From Stenopsyche tienmushanensis (Eukaryota; Arthropoda; Insecta; Trichoptera; Stenopsychidae): a stretch of DNA of 64,000 bases. The notes beneath the pieces are model-generated. The model was not told the DNA's origin, did no database searches, and saw nothing but the letters and a program-made list of their open reading frames with translations. Within the stretch, counting starts at the first letter, position 1. Each line of letters begins with the position of its first letter. Shown piece by piece: positions 37,394-48,069 of the stretch. Made by a program: the position numbers and the translations under genes. Location of the stretch: the NCBI GenBank assembly GCA_008973525.1, contig WACJ01000010.1, positions 186,001-250,000 on the forward strand, in the 5' to 3' direction.

Positions 37394-38453
37394 CAGTATT
37401 AACTCGATTACTCGGACTAATTGGGGATGATAGTAGTCCGGATAACAAAAATCTGGATAATCGAAAATAATCATAATTGATAGGGAAAGTATGAATATGT
37501 TTTATTTTTACTTGGTGTACATATATAGCTCTTCTTTTAGAAACTGCCAAATCGCGAATACTCTTAAGATATATAAGTTGTCTTGAATTATACTCTTCTT
37601 GTTTCTCAAACTACTTCACGGTGACATCTAAACACTGGAAAGATTCAGAATGTGTTGGACCAATATCTCTCCCTTCTCACAAATCTCTTTTTCGTTTTTC
37701 CGGCTTTGTTCTTCCGAATATGTTTTTAAAAATTATTTCCTCATCATTCAAAGAAGACTTTTAATATTTATAAAGCATCTGGGATTCTTTGATTTTCCAA
37801 TGAAAAGCAATGGCAACCTGTGTCTGCCAGCTGCATTTGCACACACCATTATAGTACACGTTCTCTACTAGTTTTGTACTCAGGTGAAGTATTTTCACGT
37901 CTTGATGCTAAAGATTTATTGGGTAGTTTTTTCGATTTCAGCCAGTCTCATCGGCATTGTATATAAATTCTACGTCGAACTCTTTCTTCTCCACAAATAG
38001 CTTCAATGTGTCAATGAATGTGTTTCCTGTAGGTATGTCAGCAGAAAGTTTTTCCACGTGAATTTCAAGTTCCCTGATACCATGTTGTCCATTGAATTTT
38101 TAAAACCAACCCAAACATGCTTTGAGGAAGGGATCTCCATTTAATTTTGTCTTAAAAAATATTGATCAGATAGTAGCTGTTCATTTGATCGCCTTTGTCT
38201 GAACCATATAAAAAAAACACTATTCAACTTCAGTATTTTTTTATTTTTTCATAACATTCCGCTTTGTGCTTCCATCTTCTGATATTAAACAATTGGTAAA
38301 TTTAGTAATATGTTATCCATCACGTAAGTGAAGAAAAATGAACACAATTCTCCACGTGCGAATCAGCAAATTATATTTTTTTTGTTCTATTTTGAATAAT
38401 CCAGATAATTGAAAATCCAGATAATCAAGATCCGGATAATCGAGATTCTACTG
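37394..38453 (-). pseudogene. Tigger/pogo-type DNA transposon relic, copy 2
   Basis: TIRs are CAGTATTAACTCGATTACTC at 37394 and, inverted, CAGTAGAATCTCGATTATCC ending at 38453. Minus-strand reading gives a degenerate Tc5-type HTH and then GIRELEIHVEKLSADIPTGN. Next come IDTLKLFVEKKEFDVEFIYN and NADETG with the first catalytic aspartate, SRERV and TGCHCF-type pieces, and GKSKNP-like wording. The order is that of a Tigger transposase N-terminal half. The later catalytic blocks seen in copy 1 (7440-8693) are deleted here. In-frame stops, for example directly after NADETG, show it is dead. Confidence 0.82.
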
Positions 38454-38869
38454 AATTCTAATGTTCTTAAAAATCGTCTTTTAATACAAATTAAAGTTTA
38501 AATGGCTGAATTGAAAGACACGATGGTACACGTAAAAGTAAACCAATAATATATTTCAAAAGAAAAGAAGGTGTCTTGTGTGAAAAAAAAATTCACCGTG
38601 TTGAATTCAATATCATTTTATCAAATAAGTAAATTTTGTGAATGAGTTTTCTTGTGGCTCGCGGTTCATACACAGTCTTTGCGAACACGAGAATTCTCAT
38701 GTCCCGCTGTTAAGGTGTTAATTACCAAAACAAACACCTATTCTCATGTCTTAATTATCTTCGTTCTCAAAACAACCGTACAATGGACTTTAAGAACGCT
38801 TGTTACACGAGGCAGATATCACAACGAATGTAAAATTTGTTAAAAAGTTTTACGAAATTTTAAAATGTT

Positions 38870-39125
38870 TTGAAAACGTGGATAGAGAAAACACCGAGAA
38901 TTGGCTCAATTATGATTCAAAAAATCCAGTTTTTGAATTCACGGATGATGCAGATATCATTCTTTATGTTTCTCAATAAGAAGAAAATAAGAGTGACATT
39001 AAAATTGAAGAAGATACCAGTGATTACATTACTTATAAAACGGCGTTGAAGTATCTTGAAATATTGCTAGAGTGCACTAAACAAAGAAAATTTGAATATG
39101 ATAATATTATATAATAACTTTAAGA
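38870..39125 (+). pseudogene. pogo-like transposase C-terminal remnant
   Basis: One frame reads ENWLNYDSKNPVFEFTDDAD, IILYV, a stop, then SDIKIEEDTSDYITYKTALK and YLEILLECTKQRKF. The E-W...D...P...TDD pattern followed by an acidic linker and a KALKYLE helix is characteristic of the C-terminal tail of jerky/Tigger proteins. The catalytic part is missing on this strand. Confidence 0.6.
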
Positions 39126-39359
39126 AAAATTCAAAGATTTTTTTAATTTTTTTTAAATATTTTGGTAATGCTTAGTAGTAAGTAACTACTAACGGCCACT
39201 TGTCTGCTTAACTATGAGCGTTTTTCTTAATAAATTATAAGTATTAAAATCATGCAATAAAATTTTTATTGCAAATTATTAAATATATAAATATTATATA
39301 CGAAACCAAGTAGAGATTTGATAATTTGGATTATCCGGATAATCGAGAATCACCTATAT

Positions 39360-40609
39360 TTGTTTTTCTGTTCCAGAACATTAGTGACGTCTAAACATTG
39401 CTAATCAATTGGAAATAGTGAAATTTATTTCCGAATTTGAGCCCGAATTTTTATAATAAAAGCACAAACACTAAGCTGTTATGCCCACATTTGATCTTGT
39501 TTTATTATGTCAATTTTATACTTCATAAACAAATTTTATTATACCAATAAACATTGCCATACTATATCATATGTTTGCCTTTTATCAACAACTGAATAAC
39601 TTTGACTGCTGCTACGCTGTGTCGATTATTTATAACCTGTATGTCTAAAAGAATTCCCTAAAATAAAATATTGTTGTGAATGAGAATGCCATGGCATGGA
39701 TAAGAATACGTTTTTTTCCAACTTGGACTGACAATGAACAAGAAGAACTCTAACATTTAATTTTATGAATTTAAAAGCAAAATTGACCGGTTCACTTGTC
39801 ATACATACAAAAACAGAGCACGAAAATGCCAGCGCTATGTCATCTTCAAAGGTCAGGTTGTTTATTGACAAAAAACAAAGGGTTGAGGGAACGCAAAAGT
39901 GGATTTGCCAGATGCTCTACCATTATGAAATAAATGCCTCTATTTTACCACACGGTTGAACAAAAATTCAATTAACTCCCGCAAAACTTTGAGAATATTT
40001 TGCCTTAACCGGTCGACCCTTCGCAAATTGTATCCGAAAAAAATTTAATGAATGTATTTTATCATTTTTCAGCAGATTCCACGACCAGACCGAATAAATA
40101 ATGTGCAACACTTTCGAACGATCCCCGTTATACATCATCTCCGTTTTATGTGCCGGTGTAAGATATAAAAATGAAGGGTTGGGTTGACAAAGGGAACAAA
40201 TGATCCCTATATGGAGTACACGTGTGAGAGGTCGAGTCCTTAAAAAATTGATGTCGTATTAGACTGACATTAGATGAGGGAGATTGATGATAAAGATATA
40301 AAAGAAAAATAGGAAAATTGCTCGTTTTGAGCCACCCTTTCTCGTATATGTAAAGCATCAGCCATTGAGTTGATTTATCCTTAAGCTTCATATTTTTAAA
40401 TTCAAACCGCAAGTGCGGAAATAAAATCTATATTCTCATACGTTATTATTATTTATTAAATAAATATTTTATAAAATTGCTCATTCATTGTTAAAATTAG
40501 TGGTATTTAGGCTTGTTAATATATCATTATATTACTGCCTTGTATCATCTATGATGTGCTCGTTTTTATTTTTTATCTATATCTTATGGTAATGCTCTTA
40601 TTGATGTTT
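39360..40609. other. No gene recognised
   Basis: AT-rich spacer. ORFs of 64-88 codons at 39626, 39765 and 40146 have no domain I recognise. Confidence 0.4.
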
Positions 40610-40830
40610 AATTTTAAAAGTAATATATAGACAAGATGGAGACACAGCATGATTATGGATAAAGTGTGTATGGGACAAGGAAATAGTCGTTATGACCAAA
40701 ATTTAATCATTCAAATTCCAATTTAAATCATTATGCCATTCTCAATAATAGCATGCCCAATCGTATAAATATAATACTTATATTGTAAATCTAAGCTCAT
40801 AATATAATTAATCAAATCTAACGAAAAAAT
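40610..40830 (+). repeat. 221-bp direct repeat, left copy
   Basis: Identical by eye to 45976-46196 over its full length (offset 5366 bp). AT-rich, single-copy-looking sequence that starts AATTTTAAAAGTAATATATA. It directly precedes the 398-bp array. Confidence 0.95.
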
Positions 40831-40832
40831 GT

Positions 40833-43800
40833 GTCTTCTCCCGATAGTCGGAGGTAAAACGACTCGGCGCTCGATACGCTTTGCGAAAATAATTCGTTTC
40901 TGTGATACGTTGAGTTCTTTCTGTGACTTGTCGGCACCTCACCGCCGGGGCTGCGCCCTCCGACAGGGCCCCCTTCATCAGTAAGACCGTTTCATCTTGT
41001 CCTAACGAAAATTACACGCGAAACATTATAATATAATGCTAAATTTTATTACATCTCATCCTTCGTTATCGCCTAAACATGCGGCTTATGGCAAACATCG
41101 AAATTCAAAGAAATGCATTTTTTGTGCCGTTCTTTTCTCTACCTCCAGTGGGCCGTTCCCAATCGACGCTTAACTGTAATAAAATTAAGGACTTAAAAAC
41201 CTTTCAATAATTGTCAAAGTTTAACATTCAGTCTTCTCCCGATAGTCGGAGGTAAAACGACTCGGCGCTCGATACGCTTTGCGAAAATAATTCGTTTCTG
41301 TGATACGTTGAGTTCTTTCTGTGACTTGTCGGCACCTCACCGCCGGGGCTGCGCCCTCCGACAGGGCCCCCTTCATCAGTAAGACCGTTTCATCTTGTCC
41401 TAACGAAAATTACACGCGAAACATTATAATATAATGCTAAATTTTATTACATCTCATCCTTCGTTATCGCCTAAACATGCGGCTTATGGCAAACATCGAA
41501 ATTCAAAGAAATGCATTTTTTGTGCCGTTCTTTTCTCTACCTCCAGTGGGCCGTTCCCAATCGACGCTTAACTGTAATAAAATTAAGGACTTAAAAACCT
41601 TTCAATAATTGTCAAAGTTTAACATTCAGTCTTCTCCCGATAGTCGGAGGTAAAACGACTCGGCGCTCGATACGCTTTGCGAAAATAATTCGTTTCTGTG
41701 ATACGTTGAGTTCTTTCTGTGACTTGTCGGCACCTCACCGCCGGGGCTGCGCCCTCCGACAGGGCCCCCTTCATCAGTAAGACCGTTTCATCTTGTCCTA
41801 ACGAAAATTACACGCGAAACATTATAATATAATGCTAAATTTTATTACATCTCATCCTTCGTTATCGCCTAAACATGCGGCTTATGGCAAACATCGAAAT
41901 TCAAAGAAATGCATTTTTTGTGCCGTTCTTTTCTCTACCTCCAGTGGGCCGTTCCCAATCGACGCTTAACTGTAATAAAATTAAGGACTTAAAAACCTTT
42001 CAATAATTGTCAAAGTTTAACATTCAGTCTTCTCCCGATAGTCGGAGGTAAAACGACTCGGCGCTCGATACGCTTTGCGAAAATAATTCGTTTCTGTGAT
42101 ACGTTGAGTTCTTTCTGTGACTTGTCGGCACCTCACCGCCGGGGCTGCGCCCTCCGACAGGGCCCCCTTCATCAGTAAGACCGTTTCATCTTGTCCTAAC
42201 GAAAATTACACGCGAAACATTATAATATAATGCTAAATTTTATTACATCTCATCCTTCGTTATCGCCTAAACATGCGGCTTATGGCAAACATCGAAATTC
42301 AAAGAAATGCATTTTTTGTGCCGTTCTTTTCTCTACCTCCAGTGGGCCGTTCCCAATCGACGCTTAACTGTAATAAAATTAAGGACTTAAAAACCTTTCA
42401 ATAATTGTCAAAGTTTAACATTCAGTCTTCTCCCGATAGTCGGAGGTAAAACGACTCGGCGCTCGATACGCTTTGCGAAAATAATTCGTTTCTGTGATAC
42501 GTTGAGTTCTTTCTGTGACTTGTCGGCACCTCACCGCCGGGGCTGCGCCCTCCGACAGGGCCCCCTTCATCAGTAAGACCGTTTCATCTTGTCCTAACGA
42601 AAATTACACGCGAAACATTATAATATAATGCTAAATTTTATTACATCTCATCCTTCGTTATCGCCTAAACATGCGGCTTATGGCAAACATCGAAATTCAA
42701 AGAAATGCATTTTTTGTGCCGTTCTTTTCTCTACCTCCAGTGGGCCGTTCCCAATCGACGCTTAACTGTAATAAAATTAAGGACTTAAAAACCTTTCAAT
42801 AATTGTCAAAGTTTAACATTCAGTCTTCTCCCGATAGTCGGAGGTAAAACGACTCGGCGCTCGATACGCTTTGCGAAAATAATTCGTTTCTGTGATACGT
42901 TGAGTTCTTTCTGTGACTTGTCGGCACCTCACCGCCGGGGCTGCGCCCTCCGACAGGGCCCCCTTCATCAGTAAGACCGTTTCATCTTGTCCTAACGAAA
43001 ATTACACGCGAAACATTATAATATAATGCTAAATTTTATTACATCTCATCCTTCGTTATCGCCTAAACATGCGGCTTATGGCAAACATCGAAATTCAAAG
43101 AAATGCATTTTTTGTGCCGTTCTTTTCTCTACCTCCAGTGGGCCGTTCCCAATCGACGCTTAACTGTAATAAAATTAAGGACTTAAAAACCTTTCAATAA
43201 TTGTCAAAGTTTAACATTCAGTCTTCTCCCGATAGTCGGAGGTAAAACGACTCGGCGCTCGATACGCTTTGCGAAAATAATTCGTTTCTGTGATACGTTG
43301 AGTTCTTTCTGTGACTTGTCGGCACCTCACCGCCGGGGCTGCGCCCTCCGACAGGGCCCCCTTCATCAGTAAGACCGTTTCATCTTGTCCTAACGAAAAT
43401 TACACGCGAAACATTATAATATAATGCTAAATTTTATTACATCTCATCCTTCGTTATCGCCTAAACATGCGGCTTATGGCAAACATCGAAATTCAAAGAA
43501 ATGCATTTTTTGTGCCGTTCTTTTCTCTACCTCCAGTGGGCCGTTCCCAATCGACGCTTAACTGTAATAAAATTAAGGACTTAAAAACCTTTCAATAATT
43601 GTCAAAGTTTAACATTCAGTCTTCTCCCGATAGTCGGAGGTAAAACGACTCGGCGCTCGATACGCTTTGCGAAAATAATTCGTTTCTGTGATACGTTGAG
43701 TTCTTTCTGTGACTTGTCGGCACCTCACCGCCGGGGCTGCGCCCTCCGACAGGGCCCCCTTCATCAGTAAGACCGTTTCATCTTGTCCTAACGAAAATTA

Positions 43801-44521
43801 CACGCGAAACATTATAATATAATGCTAAATTTTATTACATCTCATCCTTCGTTATCGCCTAAACATGCGGCTTATGGCAAACATCGAAATTCAAAGAAAT
43901 GCATTTTTTGTGCCGTTCTTTTCTCTACCTCCAGTGGGCCGTTCCCAATCGACGCTTAACTGTAATAAAATTAAGGACTTAAAAACCTTTCAATAATTGT
44001 CAAAGTTTAACATTCAGTCTTCTCCCGATAGTCGGAGGTAAAACGACTCGGCGCTCGATACGCTTTGCGAAAATAATTCGTTTCTGTGATACGTTGAGTT
44101 CTTTCTGTGACTTGTCGGCACCTCACCGCCGGGGCTGCGCCCTCCGACAGGGCCCCCTTCATCAGTAAGACCGTTTCATCTTGTCCTAACGAAAATTACA
44201 CGCGAAACATTATAATATAATGCTAAATTTTATTACATCTCATCCTTCGTTATCGCCTAAACATGCGGCTTATGGCAAACATCGAAATTCAAAAAAATGC
44301 ATTTTTTTGTGCCGTTCTTTTCTCTACCTCCAGTGGGCCGTTCCCAATCGACGCTTAACTGTAATAAAATTAAGGACTTAAAAACCTTTCAATAATTGTC
44401 AAAGTTTAACATTCAGTCTTCTCCCGATAGTCGGAGGTAAAACGACTCGGCGCTCGATACGCTTTGCGAAAATAATTCGTTTCTGTGATACGTTGAGTTC
44501 TTTCTGTGACTTGTCGGCACC
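40833..44521 (+). repeat. 398-bp tandem array, 9 full units plus partial tenth
   Basis: Unit starts (GTCTTCTCCCGATAGTCGGA): 40833, 41231, 41629, 42027, 42425, 42823, 43221, 43619, 44017, with a partial at 44416. The first eight look identical. Unit nine has one G-to-A change and one extra T (near 44293-44307). Unit ten matches up to about 44521 and then drifts into a diverged GC-rich continuation. Each unit has a GC-rich core (CACCTCACCGCCGGGGCTGC) and AT-rich flanks, and no long ORF. The first unit starts 2 bp after the left 221-bp repeat. Confidence 0.97.
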
Positions 44522-44602
44522 CTCAACGCCGGGGACCCCCCCCCTGCACTCTCCCCCGCGCAAGTTCATTCGTACGCTCTGACGAAACGCCGATTACACT
44601 TG

Positions 44603-44610
44603 TATATAAA
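44603..44610 (+). promoter_or_regulatory. TATA-like box downstream of the array
   Basis: TATATAAA within CTTGTATATAAAATTCGCG, directly after the GC-rich diverged tenth unit. The position is consistent with the array acting as an upstream promoter or enhancer region. Motif evidence only. Confidence 0.35.
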
Positions 44611-44629
44611 ATTCGCGAGTGACGCCGAA

Positions 44630-45431
44630 AAACATTGTTTTTACGACATCTGCACAAAAAATGGAACATCTTCACCGCGTCACTTGAGAGGAACTACAAC
44701 AAGGATAATAACGCAAGTAAGATCATAATAATCCAAGCTTCCAAGGTAAGTGAATTAACAAATACTCGCACACATCCGCCTCCTACTATCACATAAACAC
44801 GGGAACACTGGGAGCAAAATGCTTTTTCGACTGCTCCCATAATACAATCTTGACTATAAAACTATTTGATATGGACCTGACTATTTGATATTACTTGATA
44901 CCTGACTTTAACCTATTCGTTTCAGCTATGTCTATATATTTGTTTCCAGTTACTCCCAGTCTGACCGATTAAATATTATTTGATTGTGCCCGGTAGACAC
45001 TAAACGTCAAAGTTCGAATACTGTGATGCGACATAACTACCCCTTGCTAATACAATTTGACTAATACTTTTGCGGCCTAACCACATTTGACTACTCCTAA
45101 CTATTATACTTATACGATTTTATGTATTTTAACTATTGGCCACTTGACTTTTTTACAGAGTAGATACTTAAATACTCTTCTAACAGCAAGCTGATATCCA
45201 GTTTATATACTATTCATTGCTTTTTATACGAATCTTAACTTGCATGTCGCTCGTTGTCTCTTGCATGGTCTCCCCTACTTAGCAGTATGGAACTCGAGGA
45301 ACCTCACCGGTTCGGATCCGAGAGGCTCTAGGAACGGAGCAGGAACAAGAAGAACACCAAGAAGACGGCCTCGAGGAGATGCATTTGATGATCTTTACTT
45401 TGCAACGAAAAACAACATTGTCTTCCGTTGA
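44630..45431 (+). other. Candidate short spliced transcript
   Basis: A consensus donor CCAAG/GTAAGTG lies at 44745/44746. A pyrimidine-rich acceptor CTTTTTTACAG/AG ends at 45158. Together they define a plausible 413-bp intron. Upstream, an 8-codon ATG ORF begins at 44661. Downstream, a 63-codon ORF begins at ATG 45240 (RRTPRRRPRGDAFDDLYFAT) and ends at 45431. An alternative frame is Glu-rich (EQEQEEHQEDGLEEMHLM). The product is unknown and coding is uncertain. Confidence 0.3.
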
Positions 45432-45975
45432 CTTCTATATCGTTTTGTAATCGCCGAACTGAGAGGGGCAACCTGAAAAAATGGCGAAACCACTCAGTTT
45501 CGAATTCGCTCGGGTAAGTTGTACGGTGACGGGGAGACACCCTCAGTTGGTGTAGGAGCGAATCCGAGATGCACTTAAGCGTCTCGTATGTCTTCACCCT
45601 ACCCCGGCAACGCCCTAGCGAGGAAAGGGGGGACTGGACTCCTTGTACTCCAGAAAGCCCTTTCCAGTAGAGTCAAAAAGGTCGTCTAGAGTAGTTTTCC
45701 ACCATCTCCCTATGAAAACTACTCAGTCTTTACAAACCCCCCAAACTCCTTATCGAGACGTTCGCGAAAGTGTTCGTCAATACGTTCACTCAGGATACCC
45801 GTTGGGTGAGCGTTCAAAATAAAACTCGGTGGTAATGCTACCTTCAATATCGAGCGAATGAGGAGGTGAATGTATGATACAGACGAAATGGATGTAACCC
45901 CTTTCCTATGAATGGATATTGAAGAGGCCCATAGTTCTGTAGTGGACTGTTAGTGGCTGCGCTATGATGATGATG
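45432..45975 (+). other. Unique 3' part of the insertion with (ATG)n end
   Basis: Less AT-rich than the surroundings, with CCTACCCCGGCAACGCCC and GAAAGGGGGGACTGGACTCC segments. It ends GTAGTGGACTGTTAGTGGCT, GCGCT and four ATG repeats, directly against the right 221-bp repeat. ORFs here on the minus strand (45328-45597, 45844-46065) have no recognisable domain. Confidence 0.5.
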
Positions 45976-46196
45976 AATTTTAAAAGTAATATATAGACAA
46001 GATGGAGACACAGCATGATTATGGATAAAGTGTGTATGGGACAAGGAAATAGTCGTTATGACCAAAATTTAATCATTCAAATTCCAATTTAAATCATTAT
46101 GCCATTCTCAATAATAGCATGCCCAATCGTATAAATATAATACTTATATTGTAAATCTAAGCTCATAATATAATTAATCAAATCTAACGAAAAAAT
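45976..46196 (+). repeat. 221-bp direct repeat, right copy
   Basis: Identical by eye to 40610-40830. It is followed by unrelated flanking DNA (AACTTATCCATAATACATAT), whereas the left copy is followed by the array. Confidence 0.95.
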
Positions 46197-46239
46197 AACT
46201 TATCCATAATACATATGTTTAAAATGTTTTTTACATATC

Positions 46240-46925
46240 GTCATAGTGGAAACAGATCCTCAATTGAGTATCGAAAAATTATCGCAGAGGATGCATTTAC
46301 CGTGATCGACAACTCAAGTACGAATCGAATGGGAGTTTGGATGCCGCACGAACTGTCCCACGTTAAAAAAGGAGAGCGATGAAACCCGTGCGATGTTTTG
46401 TTGTGAAGACAAAAAGTTCGTCCCTGTTTGCACCGAATTGTGACTGGGGATGAAAAATGGATTGTTTATGACAACATAAATCGAAAACGTCAATGGCTTT
46501 CGCTAAGACAAAAATCATTTCCGAAACCTGGATTGACGACCCGCAAGATTCTTTGGTCTGTTTGGTGGGATATTCAAGGAATTATTCATTATGAATTTAT
46601 GAAACCTGACGAAACAAAAACTGCGATTCAACAACAATTTAGTGATTCTGCAACGTGACCTCATAAAGCGAAGAAGACGTCTGCAAAAATCGAGGAGTTA
46701 AAATGGGAAGAGCTTTCACACCCTCCATATTCACCAGACCTGGCTTTGACGAATTATTATCTTTTTCGATCTTTGACATATTCTCTAAAGGTTAAGCGTT
46801 TTTGAAACGCAACTGAAGTCGAAAAACATATACATATTTACATATTTCGACTCAAAACTAGAAGAATTTTTCAAAAGAGGAATTTGAAAAACTCGAAAAC
46901 CTATGGTAAATAGTAGGTAGTGATA
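46240..46925 (+). pseudogene. Degraded mariner transposase
   Basis: Pieces in order: GVWMPHELSHVKK, then in the 76-codon open stretch (46428-46658) HRIVTGDEKWIVYDN with the first catalytic Asp, WWDIQGIIHYEFMKPDET, then out of frame EELKWEELSHPPYSPDLALT and NYYLFRSLTYSLK, and a C-terminal ...KNSKTYGK tail. The final catalytic residue context (SPDLALTNYYLF) has N where mariner has D or S-D. The N-terminal HTH is mostly absent. The YHLFRSM-like wording points to the mauritiana-type group, with moderate certainty. Frameshifts and missing parts make it non-functional. Confidence 0.85.
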
Positions 46926-46929
46926 TAGA

Positions 46930-47110
46930 AAATTATATTTTGTAAAATTTTGTAAATAGAAAATAAGATAAAAATATTTAATTCATTGGCAAATACTTTT
47001 TGATACATCTAATATATTCGAAACCATGTAGAAATTTGATGATTTTGATTATCCGTGTATTCCAGTTATCCGTAACATTCCGCCCAAGCATTAGCCCAGA
47101 TATCGAGAGT
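46930..47110 (+). repeat. pogo-like 3' end fragment
   Basis: Resembles 39130-39359: TTCGAAACCATGTAGAAATT (there CGAAACCAAGTAGAGATTTG) followed by GATTATCCGTG and a GAGAGTCTATTG-type end. Probably a diverged copy of the outer pogo-like element's right terminus. Confidence 0.5.
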
Positions 47111-47189
47111 CTATTGTAATATACATATGTAAAGTTTATGGATTTTTAGGGGGAAAAAATCGAGAGGTTTTATTTAAACTAAATACTAA

Positions 47190-47247
47190 AAAACTCGAAG
47201 AGCCGCATGCGGTTCGCGAGCCGCTCTTACCAACCCCTGGGCTAGAC
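47190..47247. repeat. hAT-type terminus
   Basis: AAAACTCGAAGAGCCGCATG followed by CGGTTCGCGAGCCGCTC and ACCAACCCCTG. Read inverted it starts CAGGGGTTGGTAAGAGCGGC, the classic CAGGGGTCGGCAAC...GAGCCGC end of hAT elements. The other terminus was not found. Confidence 0.55.
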
Positions 47248-47400
47248 GTTTGGTATACAAGGCTCTGTGAATAAATTATTTTAACTCCTACGAAGACAAC
47301 ATGCTCTGAATCCTTTTTTGTTACTTTAAGATAATGGATGGATACTTTTTAATAATTTTATGTGAAAAATCCTGAACCTGTTTCTGTTTGTACTCCTATG

Positions 47401-47676
47401 CACTAAAATCTCTTTTTGTGCGAATTTTTTTGTGCGATTTCGTAGTTATGCGGTTTTTATTTTAAACATTTTTTTTAATTTCCATATCCATCCATATTCC
47501 ATTCCGAAAATCGCAACAAAAGTTATTATACAGCGATTAAAGTTTGTAATTAAAATAATTAGTATTTCTCTAGTGGATATCTGGCTTTTTATGGCTTTAT
47601 GACTGTTTTTTTATTTACTTTTTTTATGCGATTTTTCGCAGAATGCATCTACCACACAAAAAAAAAGTTTTAGGTG
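47401..47676. mobile_element. MITE family D, short copy (276 bp)
   Basis: The left end CACTAAAATCTCTTTTTGTG and the right end, inverted as CACCTAAAACTTTTTTTTTG, form TIRs. TA follows the right end. The interior shares GCGATTTCGTAGTTATGCGG and GCAGAATGCATCTACC wording with family D at 51799-52324. No coding capacity. Confidence 0.6.
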
Positions 47677-48069
47677 TACTATCATAATCAATGAAAAAGA
47701 TGCTTCCATATATATGGTGGAATTTCAACGGAATAATTATTATTGCAGTAATATACAATCAACAATTAGCATAAAAATAATTTGCTTCGGTCAGTAAAAA
47801 AAAAAAAAAAAGAAATATTCCAAGAGAATGACGTTAGGCTTTATTTTGCGAAATTAAGACAAGAAAAAATATTGCAGCTCGGCTTAAAGCTTTTAACCCA
47901 TCCCATCTTTTCACCAGGCATCGTACCGTTTGAATCATTAAAACGCTAATTACGAAATAAAAATTATAACCCTACATACGCAAAAACACAGTTTTTCATT
48001 TAAAAATGGTTTTAATAAATTACATGATTTTTATTATTAAGTCAAATAAAAAATCTTATATAATGTAGT

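Larger units (their letters stand above)
36723..39359 (+). mobile_element. Possible outer pogo-like element split by Tigger copy 2
   Basis: The left end TATAGTGTATTCTCGATTAT and the right end, read inverted as TATAGGTGATTCTCGATTAT, are good TIR candidates of pogo/Tigger type. Plus-strand coding remnants near the right end (next entry) are of the same superfamily and in the right position for a C terminus. An alternative right end exists near 37190-37218 (GATATTCGGATAATGAGG), in which case 36723-37218 would be a separate MITE. Confidence 0.5.
40831..45975 (+). mobile_element. 5.1-kb insertion between 221-bp duplications
   Basis: Layout 5'-3': nine 398-bp tandem units, a partial tenth, a TATA-like box and candidate exon/intron, then about 800 bp of unique less AT-rich DNA ending GTAGTGGACTGTTAGTGGCT followed by GCGCTATGATGATGATG. 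A GTGGAC...GGCTG...(ATG)n end resembles 3' termini of arthropod RTE-type non-LTR elements. There is no reverse transcriptase or endonuclease motif. Taken with the 221-bp flanking duplication, I infer a non-autonomous retroelement insertion. A DNA-repair-mediated insertion of a satellite-bearing segment is the main alternative. Confidence 0.55.

Noticed and set aside
40833..44521. CRISPR-like or rDNA spacer array
   Set aside because: Units are 398 bp, contiguous and without unique spacers. No rRNA sequence is adjacent.
40610..46196. LTR retrotransposon with 221-bp LTRs
   Set aside because: The repeats lack TG...CA ends. There is no primer site or polypurine tract inside, and the (ATG)n end directly abuts the right copy.
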